Source of the DNA: Brumicola pallidula DSM 14239 = ACAM 615 | Lineage (GTDB): Bacteria; Pseudomonadota; Gammaproteobacteria; Enterobacterales; Alteromonadaceae | NCBI RefSeq assembly: GCF_000428905.1 | Contig: NZ_AUAV01000008.1 | Span: 186,001-250,000, forward strand | Direction: 5' to 3' | DNA: 64,000 nt | Shown here: positions 19,537 through 28,206 of the stretch, piece by piece | Layout: every line of letters begins with the position of its first letter | Numbering within the stretch: the first letter of the stretch is position 1 | Program-made: the position numbers and the translations under genes | Notes under the pieces: model-generated | What the model saw: only the letters and a program-made list of their open reading frames with translations | Told to the model about the DNA's origin: nothing | Database searches by the model: none

Positions 19537-19938
19537 TTGCCGGTGGCGTCATATTCAGTTGAATAAATATCGCCCCTGCTGCATTAATTAGGTGCAGATT
19601 TTGTGCTTATTTAACTTCATTCACGTAAGTTAAAATCATGTCGAAACACAAATAATATTTCAAGTTTTTAAGATGTAAAATATAAATATTATTGTTATAT
19701 ATCAGAGTGGTATATAACAATATTGTTTTGATTTACACGGCATTGCATTCGAAGTCAAAATGTACCATAATTATCCTTGGTTCAATATTGTTAATATAAT
19801 GATTTAAAAATTCTAGAAGAAGTAAGATGTTAGCTTAATGATGGGCCGCCTGATTTTACTCAGTCTGAGTTAAAGGATATTTATCAGAACATAAATAGTT
19901 GAACTCATTCTTGCAATTAGATAATAGAAGAGAAAAAC
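19537..19938. other. AT-rich intergenic region before the SnoaL/RraA cassette
   Basis: About 400 bases, AT-rich compared with both flanks, mark the left boundary of the accessory cassette. It contains a small hairpin TTAACTT/AAGTTAA soon after hslO and a stronger inverted repeat at 19690-19722 (listed separately). I see no gene. A promoter for the cassette is likely in the last 150 bases, but no box is convincing. Confidence 0.5.
19690..19722. promoter_or_regulatory. 12-bp perfect inverted repeat, possible operator
   Basis: TATTGTTATATA (19690-19701) and its exact complement (19711-19722) flank a 9-base spacer. It lies 217 bases before the cassette's first small ORF. It has no T-run and could be a regulator site or an AT-rich structural element. 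Confidence 0.35.
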
Positions 19939-20073
19939 ATGAAATGCGAATTTAGTGGCTTTCGAATTCCCTCAATACAATCACTGCCCAAAGAAGACTA
20001 TGCTAGCAACCACAATGTGGATTGTAATGACAAAACCACCCGTCTTTTGAACTCCGAACGGGTGACTTTGTGA
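19939..20073 (+). CDS. Small ORF (44 aa) translationally coupled to the SnoaL-like gene
   Basis: An ATG with a GAAGAG Shine-Dalgarno 7 bases upstream opens a 44-codon frame (MKCEFSGFRIPSIQSLP...) ending in TGA at 20071-20073. The stop overlaps the GTG start of the next gene by 4 bases (GTGA), the same overlap used by the next gene pair. The peptide has two cysteines, no signal peptide and no known domain. It may be a leader peptide or small protein. It could also be the broken N-terminus of a longer version of the downstream protein. Confidence 0.4.
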   Translation: MKCEFSGFRIPSIQSLPKEDYASNHNVDCNDKTTRLLNSERVTL

Positions 20074-21032
20074 AAGGCTTTAACCCTCGTTTTACAGACT
20101 TACCGGACTACATCCTCAAGTGCACTGCTCAGATCTGGGAAGGTCGTGATATAGCTGCGCTTGATTGGCACTATGGTGAAAATCTTATGGTAAGAACTCC
20201 AGCAGGCATAAACCATGGCAGTGCTGCAGGAAAAGCAAACACTATGGCAGCGCTCAGTGAGTTTCCAGACCGTCAATTGCTAGGTGAAGATGTGATTTGG
20301 TGCGGCGATGACCAGTCAGGTTTTCTATCGTCTCATCGGATTGTATCAACGGCAACACACTGCGGCGGTTCCTTCGGCCCAGCAACCGGACGCCCTGTTA
20401 CTTTTCGTACCATTGCCGACACATTCTGTCTCCAGAATAGGGTATGGGATGAATGGTTGATACGTGATAATGGGGCGATCGCCACACAATTAGGGCAGAC
20501 TCCCCAAATAGCAGCCCAAGCTCAGATTGATTCAGGGGATCTAGCATTACCATTGACACCAAACTCCGACGTTGTTGGACCCTATACCAGTGCCGGCAAC
20601 GACAATGAATGGGGACAAAAACATGCCGAGATATTAAAACAGGTCATGAATGCTGAATTTTCGATTATCGAAAACACCTATGATCGCGCTTGTCATCTGG
20701 CTTTACCTTGCGGCGTGGAGGCACATGGTACTTCTGCTGCTAAAGAATTTTATATTGGTTTACGCAGCGCACTTCCTTCAGCGATCTTTAAAATTGAACA
20801 CCAAATTGGTCGCCACGACCAAATGCTAAGTCCGCGCAGTGCAATCCGTTGGTCCTTGACGGGAAAACATGAGGGTTATGGTCGCTATGGAGCGCCAACT
20901 GGCGCAGAGGTGCATGTTATGGGAGTCAGCCATGCTGAATTTGGGCCATGGGGTCTGCGTCGAGAAACAACCTTGATTGATGATATCGCTATCTGGAAAC
21001 AAATATTGCTGCAAACCAGAGAACAGGGGTGA
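20070..21032 (+). CDS. Two-domain SnoaL/NTF2-like protein
   Basis: The 320 residues form two NTF2/SnoaL-like units (about 10-150 and 185-315). Proteins of this fold act as cyclases, isomerases or hydrolases on small hydrophobic acids, or only bind them; the role here is not known. It is paralogous and colinear with the protein at 62685-63830. Shared phrases are EFPDRQLLGEDVIW / AFPDRSLIGENVIW, SSHRI, TIAD followed by EWL.RDN, and AIRWSLTG. The start is a GTG overlapping the upstream small ORF. The end overlaps the hydrolase gene by GTGA. Confidence 0.75.
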   Translation: MKGFNPRFTDLPDYILKCTAQIWEGRDIAALDWHYGENLMVRTPAGINHGSAAGKANTMAALSEFPDRQLLGEDVIWCGDDQSGFLSSHRIVSTATHCGGSFGPATGRPVTFRTIADTFCLQNRVWDEWLIRDNGAIATQLGQTPQIAAQAQIDSGDLALPLTPNSDVVGPYTSAGNDNEWGQKHAEILKQVMNAEFSIIENTYDRACHLALPCGVEAHGTSAAKEFYIGLRSALPSAIFKIEHQIGRHDQMLSPRSAIRWSLTGKHEGYGRYGAPTGAEVHVMGVSHAEFGPWGLRRETTLIDDIAIWKQILLQTREQG

Positions 21033-21724
21033 ACGAGCCACTTCTTCTTCTACCGGGAATGATGTGTGACGCACGATTATTCGCTGCACAGATAAGTGAG
21101 TTTTCTGCAGACTATCCTGTAATGATCCCCGCTCTGACCGGGCAATCAACATTTGCAGCGCTGTCTAAAGATATTCTCGCTCATGCGCCGCCCCGATTTG
21201 CGCTTGCGGGTCTGTCGATGGGTGGCATTATCGCGATGGAAATTGTCCGTCAGGCACCGGAACGCGTTTCGCGCTTAGCTTTAATGGACACCAATCCTTT
21301 GGCTGAGCGAGCGACCCGCGCAACGGAGCGTGACGCGCAAATAGATCGCGTTCGTAATAATGGCTTGAGATTGGTAATGCGCGACGAGATGTTACCGAAC
21401 TACTTAGCTGATAGCTCAAAAAATGCACATTTGCTCAATTTATGTATGGAAATGGCTGAAGCACTGGGCGAGGACGTTTTTACGCAACAATCCAGAGCCC
21501 TGCAGCAACGACCAGATCAGTGCGATACCTTGCGAGGAATCGATATGCCAACGCTAATCCTTTGTGGTGAACAGGATACTGTATGCCCGCTCGAAAGGCA
21601 TGTGATGATGTGCGATTTGATTCCGGGGGCACGCCTCGCCGTCATTTCCGGTGCTGGTCATCTGCCAGTATTGGAACAATCCGAATTAACCAACAAAGAA
21701 ATTAAATTATGGCTGAACACTTAG
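21029..21724 (+). CDS. Alpha/beta hydrolase
   Basis: A 231-residue cytoplasmic alpha/beta hydrolase. The nucleophile elbow GLSMGG puts Ser at residue 63. The acid is probably Asp in CGEQDTVCP, and the His is in GAGHLP near residue 211. It should cleave an ester, thioester or C-C bond of a small substrate. The GTG start overlaps the SnoaL gene stop by 4 bases, so the two products are probably made in step. The exact substrate cannot be told. Confidence 0.85.
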   Translation: MNEPLLLLPGMMCDARLFAAQISEFSADYPVMIPALTGQSTFAALSKDILAHAPPRFALAGLSMGGIIAMEIVRQAPERVSRLALMDTNPLAERATRATERDAQIDRVRNNGLRLVMRDEMLPNYLADSSKNAHLLNLCMEMAEALGEDVFTQQSRALQQRPDQCDTLRGIDMPTLILCGEQDTVCPLERHVMMCDLIPGARLAVISGAGHLPVLEQSELTNKEIKLWLNT

Positions 21725-22244
21725 TACCCGATGATTTAATGACCCTTCATCAGTGATCCGTTCGCGCAGAATGGATTATTTTAGATCGATGGCTGCTGGA
21801 CCGAGTCCATCGGCGGCTGTTATCCAAGATACGGACTATCCCAGTTGTATCGCCGGTTGGTGGGGTGAGGTGAACGTCGCCGTGCATAAAGGTTTAGGCC
21901 TCAAAGGTGCCATTACTAATGGCGTAATGCGCGATCTTGACGTGATCGATGACGGATTTCCAGTATTGGCAGGATCAATAGGGGTGAGTCATGGTTTCGT
22001 TCATGTGCTAGAAATCGGAACAGTCGTTAATATATTTGGTCTCACTGTGGCACAAGGTGAATTAATTCATGCCGATCGTCATGGTGCCCTAGTGATCCCC
22101 AGTGACGTGATCCCACATCTCAAAGCGGCAATAGAAACTGTTGTTTTCAACGAAGCTATCGTGCTCGAGCCAGCCCGTCAAAAAGACTTTAATATTGAAA
22201 AACTTGAATCGGCTTGGGCTAAGTTTGAAACACAAAGGACCTGA
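21709..22244 (+). pseudogene. RraA/HMG-CHA-aldolase-like gene with an internal deletion and frame change
   Basis: Family members are about 220 residues long. Here an ATG at 21709 inside the hydrolase end starts MAEHLVPDDLMTLHQ and stops at 21754-21756. In another frame, from about 21753 (GTG), comes MDYFRSMAAGPSP and the rest of the RraA-like domain. It includes GAITNGVMRDLD (metal/substrate RD motif) and HADRHGALVIP. About 50-60 residues that belong between the two pieces are absent. A deletion with a shift of frame best explains this. If the GTG at 21753 is used, a 163-residue N-terminally truncated protein could still be made. Full-length relatives act as 4-hydroxy-4-methyl-2-oxoglutarate aldolases or related lyases. 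Confidence 0.65.
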
Positions 22245-22248
22245 GGAT

Positions 22249-23214
22249 ATGCACAGCACACGTCCAAAGGTGTTAGTTACTCGTAAACTGCCAACGGTGG
22301 TGGAAGATCGTTTGCGTTTAACGTATGCAGTAACGCTTAATACGACTGACCAAGCTATGAGCAAAGCAGAGTTGTCAGTCGCGATGTCGAATTTTGATGC
22401 TTTGGTGTCAACAGTCAGCGATCCGCTCGATGCAAGTGTGCTGAAGGTCGGTGAACGTCAAGTTCAACTTATTGCTAACGTTGGCGTTGGCTATAACAAC
22501 ATCGATACTAAAACGGCAGGTGACGAAGGCATTACGGTTTCGAATACACCCGATGTTCTGACCGACGCAACAGCAGATATAGCGTTGCTATTGATACTGA
22601 GCGTGACACGCCGCGCCTATGCTGCAGAGCGCAAGTTGCGCGAAGGTCGATGGGAGGGATTTTCGCTTATAGACGGTTTAGGTAGAAGCATGCAGGGCAA
22701 AGTTATTGGTATTATCGGTATGGGGCGTATAGGTCAAGCGACGGCGCGCCGTGCATTATTTGCTTTAGGAATGAAGGTCGTCTTTTATAATCGTTCACCC
22801 ATTACGAAACTCGATTTCGAGGCAACGCAAGTAGATACAATTGATCAAATTATGGCGTCGGCTGATGTAGTGTCGGTGCATGTGCCTGGCAGTAGGTCAT
22901 CCCCTACGGTGACGGCAAAACATATTGCGCTACTTAAACCCACAGCTTATTTGATAAACACAGCTCGAGGCGACAGTATTGATCAAGCAGCATTAGTAGC
23001 AGCACTGGTCGAAAATCGAATCGCAGGCGCGGGCCTTGATGTTTACTTGGATGAACCTGTGGTACCTAACGAACTGCGCATTTTAGATAATGTTACGCTT
23101 TTGCCACATGTTGGTTCTGCAACCGAAGAAGTTCGTACCGCGATGGGAATGGTTGCGGCTGACAATTTGGATGCTTTCTTTTCGAACACATCATTGCCCA
23201 ACAGAGTCGTATAA
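22249..23214 (+). CDS. D-isomer-specific 2-hydroxyacid dehydrogenase
   Basis: A 321-residue NAD(P)H-dependent reductase of the glyoxylate/hydroxypyruvate/2-ketoacid type. The Rossmann motif GIIGMGRIGQ is near residue 151. The catalytic Arg (NTARGD), Glu (DEP) and His (LPHVGS) are all present. I choose the ATG at 22249, which has TGAGG five bases upstream; the frame is open further back but overlaps the RraA gene. It follows that gene after 4 bases. A lyase making a 2-oxoacid and a dehydrogenase reducing one would fit together. Confidence 0.9.
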   Translation: MHSTRPKVLVTRKLPTVVEDRLRLTYAVTLNTTDQAMSKAELSVAMSNFDALVSTVSDPLDASVLKVGERQVQLIANVGVGYNNIDTKTAGDEGITVSNTPDVLTDATADIALLLILSVTRRAYAAERKLREGRWEGFSLIDGLGRSMQGKVIGIIGMGRIGQATARRALFALGMKVVFYNRSPITKLDFEATQVDTIDQIMASADVVSVHVPGSRSSPTVTAKHIALLKPTAYLINTARGDSIDQAALVAALVENRIAGAGLDVYLDEPVVPNELRILDNVTLLPHVGSATEEVRTAMGMVAADNLDAFFSNTSLPNRVV

Positions 23215-23426
23215 CCGTTTTTAGAGTGAACTGCACTTGTTCTGTAGTAAAACTCGGTAGATATATTTATCTTGTAAAAATAACTTAAAGCGAGTTTCTC
23301 ATGATGGCGTTGTTGGTATTCTGATGGGCCTTTTTTTTGTTCTTTTTGTTGCTCTTCTTGTCGTTCTTATCGTTGTTCTTATTTTTATGACAGCGCAAAA
23401 GCTTAAGCCAGCAACATAAAAGTGAG

Positions 23427-24722
23427 TTAGCTGCTATAGGGAAGGCTAAAGCCAGCAGAAAGGCCACCAGACGCGTGATTTGTGAATAGCATTTTACCGC
23501 CGTGGCTTTCGACAATGCGTTTGGTTATCGCGAGGCCGAGTCCTGATCCAACTGAACCGCGTGCTTTGTCGCCCTGTGCGAATGGCGCGAACAGCATGGG
23601 AATGTCAGATTCAGGAATGCCTTTGCCATAGTCACGTATATTGCAAATCAAGGATTTGGATTGATGATCAACTTTAGTGATAATACAAATGTTCTTGCTA
23701 CCGTATCGAAAGGCGTTTTCAATCAAATTATCGAGCACGCGCTTTATGCCAATAACGCGTAATTTTGCATTTGGTAACTGTGTTATTTGTAGTTCAATAT
23801 TATGTCCAGATTCTAGCAATCGACCTTCAATGAGTTCTTTTATGAGGCGGTTTAAGTCGACGTTTTCAGATGCTTCTTGTTGGTCTTGCCGCGCATAGTC
23901 AATAAATTGGTCGATAATCGCATTCATGTCTTCAATATCATGCTCAATACCGTCTTTCACCCAATCCTGATCGTCGGGCAACATTTCACTGGCCAACCGG
24001 ATCCGAGTTAACGGCGTTCGTAAGTCGTGTGATATACCAGCTGTCATCAATACGCGATCGCTTTCTAGTTGATGAATGCCTTGTGACATCTTATTAAAGG
24101 CATTGCTTACTGCAACCATTTCACTACTACCTTCAAGCGGCAACGGGTCGGGGAACTGCCCTTTACCCACTTTACGTGCGGCTTTCTGCAGTGCTTGCAA
24201 GGGCCTATTTAATCGCCTTACGAATAACCAACCGCCAGCAACACTTAAAATACTGATAACAATGAGGTAGATGGTAAGTGGTGAAAAGTCGCTTTCTTCC
24301 AATCCTTGCATTGGAATTGAAATCCAAATATTGGGGTCTTGCGGTGGACGTATCCAAATTAAATAATTAACGCCACCGGTGGTTCTAACATCGGTTTCAC
24401 CACCAAGACGCTGTGAAATTTCATCAGACATAAAGCTGTAATAAGTAGCGTCTCGCAATCCAGCATGCATAGCCGTTTCTGTTGTATGAAAGCGCGTGCC
24501 AGTGGTCTCCATAAATTCTTCATGCAGGGGATTATCTGGGGAATTGAGGCCCTGTAAAAATATCTGTTCAACTTGGGTGGCAACTAAGGCGTTTATTTGC
24601 TGGTAGCTGGGGCGAATAAAATAATTGATGACGGATATGTAGGTAACGATTTGGTTGATTAGCAATAAACCTGCAATCAACATAACTGTTTGCCCAAAGG
24701 TGCTCTTAGGAAGGAATCGCAC
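23427..24722 (-). CDS. envZ: Osmosensor histidine kinase EnvZ
   Basis: EnvZ phosphorylates OmpR in response to osmotic or envelope conditions. The 431 residues hold two membrane helices (about 11-36 and 150-168) around a periplasmic segment, then HAMP. The phosphoacceptor His is at 232 in SHDLRTP, followed by N box [11 protein letters not shown]1 DYGKGIPE and G2 GSGLGLAI. All motifs are intact. It follows ompR with a 5-base gap. Confidence 0.93.
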   Translation of the reverse strand: MRFLPKSTFGQTVMLIAGLLLINQIVTYISVINYFIRPSYQQINALVATQVEQIFLQGLNSPDNPLHEEFMETTGTRFHTTETAMHAGLRDATYYSFMSDEISQRLGGETDVRTTGGVNYLIWIRPPQDPNIWISIPMQGLEESDFSPLTIYLIVISILSVAGGWLFVRRLNRPLQALQKAARKVGKGQFPDPLPLEGSSEMVAVSNAFNKMSQGIHQLESDRVLMTAGISHDLRTPLTRIRLASEMLPDDQDWVKDGIEHDIEDMNAIIDQFIDYARQDQQEASENVDLNRLIKELIEGRLLESGHNIELQITQLPNAKLRVIGIKRVLDNLIENAFRYGSKNICIITKVDHQSKSLICNIRDYGKGIPESDIPMLFAPFAQGDKARGSVGSGLGLAITKRIVESHGGKMLFTNHASGGLSAGFSLPYSS

Positions 24723-24727
24723 GTGGA

Positions 24728-25453
24728 TTAAACGTCTACTGCACCGTCGGGAACAAATACATAACCTAAGCCCCAGACTGTTTGTATGTAGCGTGGGTTA
24801 GTCGGGTCTTCTTCAAGCATTCTGCGCAGTCGAGATACTTGTACGTCGATGCTTCTTTCCAATGCGCTGTAATCTCTGCCGCGGGCTAAATTCATTAATT
24901 TGTCGCGTGAAAGTGGCTCGCGAGCATGTGTTACTAGCGATTTTAAAACGGCAAATTCACCACTTGTGAGTGTCAGCGGTTTACCATTATCTGACATTTC
25001 GCGGGTGGCTAAATTGAGTTTGTAACTACCAAAGCTAACGACTTGCTCGGACTGCGACGGTGCTCCGGGCGCTTCGGTCGTTTTACGCCGCAAAACCGCT
25101 TTTGCTCTGGCAAGCAACTCTCTGGGGTTAAACGGTTTTGGTAGATAGTCATCTGCGCCCATTTCAAGACCGATGATGCGATCTACTTCATCACCTTTTG
25201 CAGTTAGCATAATGATCGGGATTTGATTTTCTTGTTGACGTAAACGTCTGCAAATAGACAAACCGTCTTCATCCGGTAGCATTAGGTCTAGAACCATCAA
25301 ATGGAAATTTTCGCGTTCTAACAATCTATCCATTTGTTCACTATTAGCAGCAGTGCGTACTTGGTAGCCTTGCTCAACTAGGTATCTCTCTAATAAAGAG
25401 CGTAAACGCATGTCATCATCAACAACTAAAATCTTCGAGGTTTCCTGACCCAT
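24728..25453 (-). CDS. ompR: Response regulator OmpR
   Basis: OmpR is the DNA-binding partner of EnvZ controlling porins and other envelope genes. The receiver domain has the acidic pocket at residues 12-14, the phosphorylated Asp at 56 ([10 protein letters not shown]) and a conserved Lys (LPKPFNP). The C-terminal winged helix ends in [17 protein letters not shown]. Length (241) is typical. Confidence 0.95.
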   Translation of the reverse strand: MGQETSKILVVDDDMRLRSLLERYLVEQGYQVRTAANSEQMDRLLERENFHLMVLDLMLPDEDGLSICRRLRQQENQIPIIMLTAKGDEVDRIIGLEMGADDYLPKPFNPRELLARAKAVLRRKTTEAPGAPSQSEQVVSFGSYKLNLATREMSDNGKPLTLTSGEFAVLKSLVTHAREPLSRDKLMNLARGRDYSALERSIDVQVSRLRRMLEEDPTNPRYIQTVWGLGYVFVPDGAVDV

Positions 25454-25796
25454 GGCTATTACTCAACTCTTTATTTAATAACCCATACTATATGCCATCA
25501 ATGACAAAGTCGAAAGAGGCGATAGGGTGATGATTGTTACAAATGATTTCAGATATCAATATATACCTGCTTGGTGCAAGCGAAATAATGCAACGACTGA
25601 ATTTTAATCAAAAAAAACCGCCGATAAACGGCGGTACAACTAATCCACGCAATCAACGAATTAGCTGTTTTTCTTCACTACATCCACAAGATAGCATTTT
25701 GCTATTTTTATACAATACTTAATGCTAGAAAAAGCTCAAATTTTGCGCTAACTTATTGTCCGAATGAGGAATTTATTCATCACTCCAGACATTAGT
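25454..25796. other. Intergenic region between ompR and prkB
   Basis: About 340 bases. They contain the ompR promoter region on the left and the prkB terminator at 25610-25635 on the right. Otherwise the stretch is AT-rich and I see nothing coding. Confidence 0.55.
25610..25635 (-). terminator. Rho-independent terminator after prkB
   Basis: ACCGCCG (25617-25623) and CGGCGGT (25629-25635) form a GC-rich 7-bp stem with a 5-base loop. On the minus strand the hairpin is followed by eight T residues. It ends transcription coming leftwards from prkB. Confidence 0.9.
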
Positions 25797-26702
25797 CTAT
25801 TTATTTTCTGCTAACCAATCCATCTGGTAACCAGCTCGGCGTTTTTGGTCGAGTAACTCTTCAATTAACGGTGTTAGAATTAACTCCATAGCTAAGCCCA
25901 TCTTGCCACCAGGCACAACAATCGTATTGATGCGTGACATAAATGCACCGTCGATCATTTTGAGGAGATAAGGGTAGTCAACACTTTTCATTTCACGACG
26001 AAAACGTACGACCACAAAACTTTCATCTTGAGTCGGAATTTCGCGCGCACTAAATGGGTTCGACGTATCAACCGTAGGCACTCGCTGAAAGTTAACATGG
26101 GTACGCGAAAACTGCGGCGTAATGTAATGAAAGTAATCGTCCAGACTACGCACAATGCTACTCATGACGGCGTCGCGAGAATGCCCTCTGTCGGTGGTAT
26201 CACGTACGATTTTTTGGATCCACTCTAAGTTTACGATAGGTACCATGCCGACTAATAAGTCGACGCGAGAGGCGACATCAACCTCGTCGGTCTTAACGCC
26301 ACCGTGTAAGCCCTCATAGAATAATAAATCGGTATTTTCAGGCAAGTCTTGCCAAGGTGTAAAAGTGCCGGGCATTTGGTTGAACGGCACCGCTTCATCA
26401 AAGCTATGCAGATACTGCCTGTGCTGGCCTTTGCCCGTTTCGCCGTATTCTACAAACAACTTACTCAGTAATTCGAAATCGTTAGCGTGTGGGCCAAAAT
26501 AGCTAATATGCCGACCTTGTTCCTGTGCCTTTCGGATCTCAACTTCCATTTCAGGACGCGTGAAACGATGAAAGCTATCGCCGCCAACAGAGGCTGAATT
26601 CACCTTCAGGTTTCGAAATATATGCCTTATAGCATTAGTCGTTGTGGTCGTGCCAGCACCGGATGAGCCGGTTATTGCAATAATAGGATGTTTTAATGAC
26701 AT
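25797..26702 (-). CDS. prkB: Phosphoribulokinase-like kinase PrkB
   Basis: This is the PrkB family of P-loop kinases found in many gammaproteobacteria that lack the Calvin cycle. The physiological substrate is not settled. The P-loop GSSGAGTTTT is at 12-21, and the phrase FYEGLHGGVKTDEVDVASRVDLL matches phosphoribulokinase. The 301-residue length fits. No rubisco gene is seen in the window, so carbon fixation should not be inferred. Confidence 0.9.
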   Translation of the reverse strand: MSLKHPIIAITGSSGAGTTTTTNAIRHIFRNLKVNSASVGGDSFHRFTRPEMEVEIRKAQEQGRHISYFGPHANDFELLSKLFVEYGETGKGQHRQYLHSFDEAVPFNQMPGTFTPWQDLPENTDLLFYEGLHGGVKTDEVDVASRVDLLVGMVPIVNLEWIQKIVRDTTDRGHSRDAVMSSIVRSLDDYFHYITPQFSRTHVNFQRVPTVDTSNPFSAREIPTQDESFVVVRFRREMKSVDYPYLLKMIDGAFMSRINTIVVPGGKMGLAMELILTPLIEELLDQKRRAGYQMDWLAENK

Positions 26703-26766
26703 AGGCTTCTAGGGTAATTGAATTACCCTAGTTATAAGCAACCCTGAACAGGAGTCAAGGTGTTTT

Positions 26767-28059
26767 TCAGTTCTCGTTGTTTTCACGCGCAATTGCACGG
26801 TACGCAATATCGGTTCTAAACATGACACCTTGCCAGTCGATTGCATCAACTAAGGCGTATGCATTTTGCTGAGCTTCGGTAACTGTTTTGCCCAAACCGG
26901 TTGCACATAAAACGCGACCGCCATTGGTCACAATTTTATCACCATCTATTTTGGTGCCTGCATGGAATACCTTACCTGGCAATGCTGCGGCGTCTTCTAA
27001 GCCATGTATCTCGTCATCTTTTGGATACGCACCGGGGTAGCCCGCTGCAGCAAGTACCACGCCAACCGCAGCGCGCTCATCAAAGTCAATTTGTGCTGTA
27101 TCGAGTTGTTGCTTGCAAGCTAACATGCACAGTTGCACCAGGTCAGATTGCAGGCGCATCATAATCGGTTGCGTTTCAGGATCACCAAAACGGCAGTTGT
27201 ATTCTATGACCTTTGGCGTGCCATTAGCATCAATCATCAATCCCGCATAGAGGAACCCAGAGTAAGGATTACCTTCGTCAGCCATGCCCGCAACAGTGGG
27301 TTCAATAATTTCTTGCATCACCCGGTCAAAAATTTCAGGCGTGACTACAGGCGCGGGTGAATAAGCGCCCATGCCGCCAGTGTTTGGCCCTTGGTCTTGA
27401 TTGTAAGCACGTTTGTGATCTTGGCTAGTAGCAAAGGGCAGAATGTTTTTACCGTCTACCATCACAATGAAGCTGGCTTCTTCACCATCCAAAAACTCTT
27501 CAACAACAACACGACTCCCGGCGTCGCCAAACACGTTGCCAGCAAGCATGTCTTTAATCGCATCTTCTGCTTGAGACAACGTCATTGCCACAATAACGCC
27601 CTTTCCTGCAGCTAAGCCATCTGCCTTAATCACAATAGGCGCGCCTTTTTCTCGCACATAAGCAAGAGCAGGTTCTATTTCAGTAAAGTTAGCATAGTCG
27701 CTGGTTGGGATTTTATGCCGAGCTAAAAAGTCTTTTGTGAATGCTTTTGAGCCTTCTAGCTGAGCAGCTCCTTTTGTCGGGCCAAAAATAGCGAGGCCAT
27801 GCGCTTGAAATAAATCAACAATACCAGCAACTAGCGGTGCTTCTGGGCCAACAATAGTAAGCCCTATTTTTTCAGACAAAGCAAAATCTAACAGTGCTTG
27901 GTTATCTTCAGCTGCTATCGCAATGTTAGTCAGTTTAGATTCAAGTGCTGTACCTGCATTGCCGGGGGCAACGAAAACGTCGGTGACCAACTTTGATTCC
28001 GCTACTTTAAACGCCAAAGCATGCTCTCTGCCACCACCACCAATAACCAATACTTTCAT
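26767..28059 (-). CDS. purD: Phosphoribosylamine-glycine ligase PurD
   Basis: PurD (GARS) joins 5-phosphoribosylamine and glycine using ATP, the second step of purine synthesis. The 430 residues begin MKVLVIGGGGREHALAFK and show the ATP-grasp core with ADGLAAGKGVIVA and EYNCRFGDPETQ. It lies downstream of purH in the same direction, as in E. coli, but with a 147-base gap containing a tandem repeat. Confidence 0.97.
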   Translation of the reverse strand: MKVLVIGGGGREHALAFKVAESKLVTDVFVAPGNAGTALESKLTNIAIAAEDNQALLDFALSEKIGLTIVGPEAPLVAGIVDLFQAHGLAIFGPTKGAAQLEGSKAFTKDFLARHKIPTSDYANFTEIEPALAYVREKGAPIVIKADGLAAGKGVIVAMTLSQAEDAIKDMLAGNVFGDAGSRVVVEEFLDGEEASFIVMVDGKNILPFATSQDHKRAYNQDQGPNTGGMGAYSPAPVVTPEIFDRVMQEIIEPTVAGMADEGNPYSGFLYAGLMIDANGTPKVIEYNCRFGDPETQPIMMRLQSDLVQLCMLACKQQLDTAQIDFDERAAVGVVLAAAGYPGAYPKDDEIHGLEDAAALPGKVFHAGTKIDGDKIVTNGGRVLCATGLGKTVTEAQQNAYALVDAIDWQGVMFRTDIAYRAIARENNEN

Positions 28060-28171
28060 TTACTTTCTCAATTTACTGAATTTTGTTAACTTGGATTCGT
28101 TGGTTTTTTATAAAAATAAGAATAAAAACCAAACCAGTACTTCGAACGCTGCCGCACAATTCTCTTATGCG

Positions 28172-28206
28172 TATATTATCGCGACACTATATTATCGCGA
28201 CATATA
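28172..28206. repeat. 16-bp tandem repeat directly after the purH stop
   Basis: Two copies of a 16-bp unit (TATATTATCGCGACAC and TATATTATCGCGACAT) lie at 28172-28187 and 28188-28203, followed by a partial ATATTA that reaches the purH stop codon at 28207-28209. It is one of several short arrays at gene ends in this window. Confidence 0.85.

Noticed and set aside
22141-22248. Upstream in-frame start for the 2-hydroxyacid dehydrogenase
   Set aside because: It overlaps the end of the RraA-like gene, whereas the ATG at 22249 has TGAGG at the right distance and matches family length.
23285-23515. Lys/Asn-rich 76-codon minus-strand frame
   Set aside because: Low-complexity translation of a T-rich stretch overlapping the envZ 3' end; no start signal.
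25797-26702. Calvin-cycle phosphoribulokinase
   Set aside because: PrkB occurs next to ompR/pur genes in heterotrophic gammaproteobacteria; no rubisco or other cycle genes are present.
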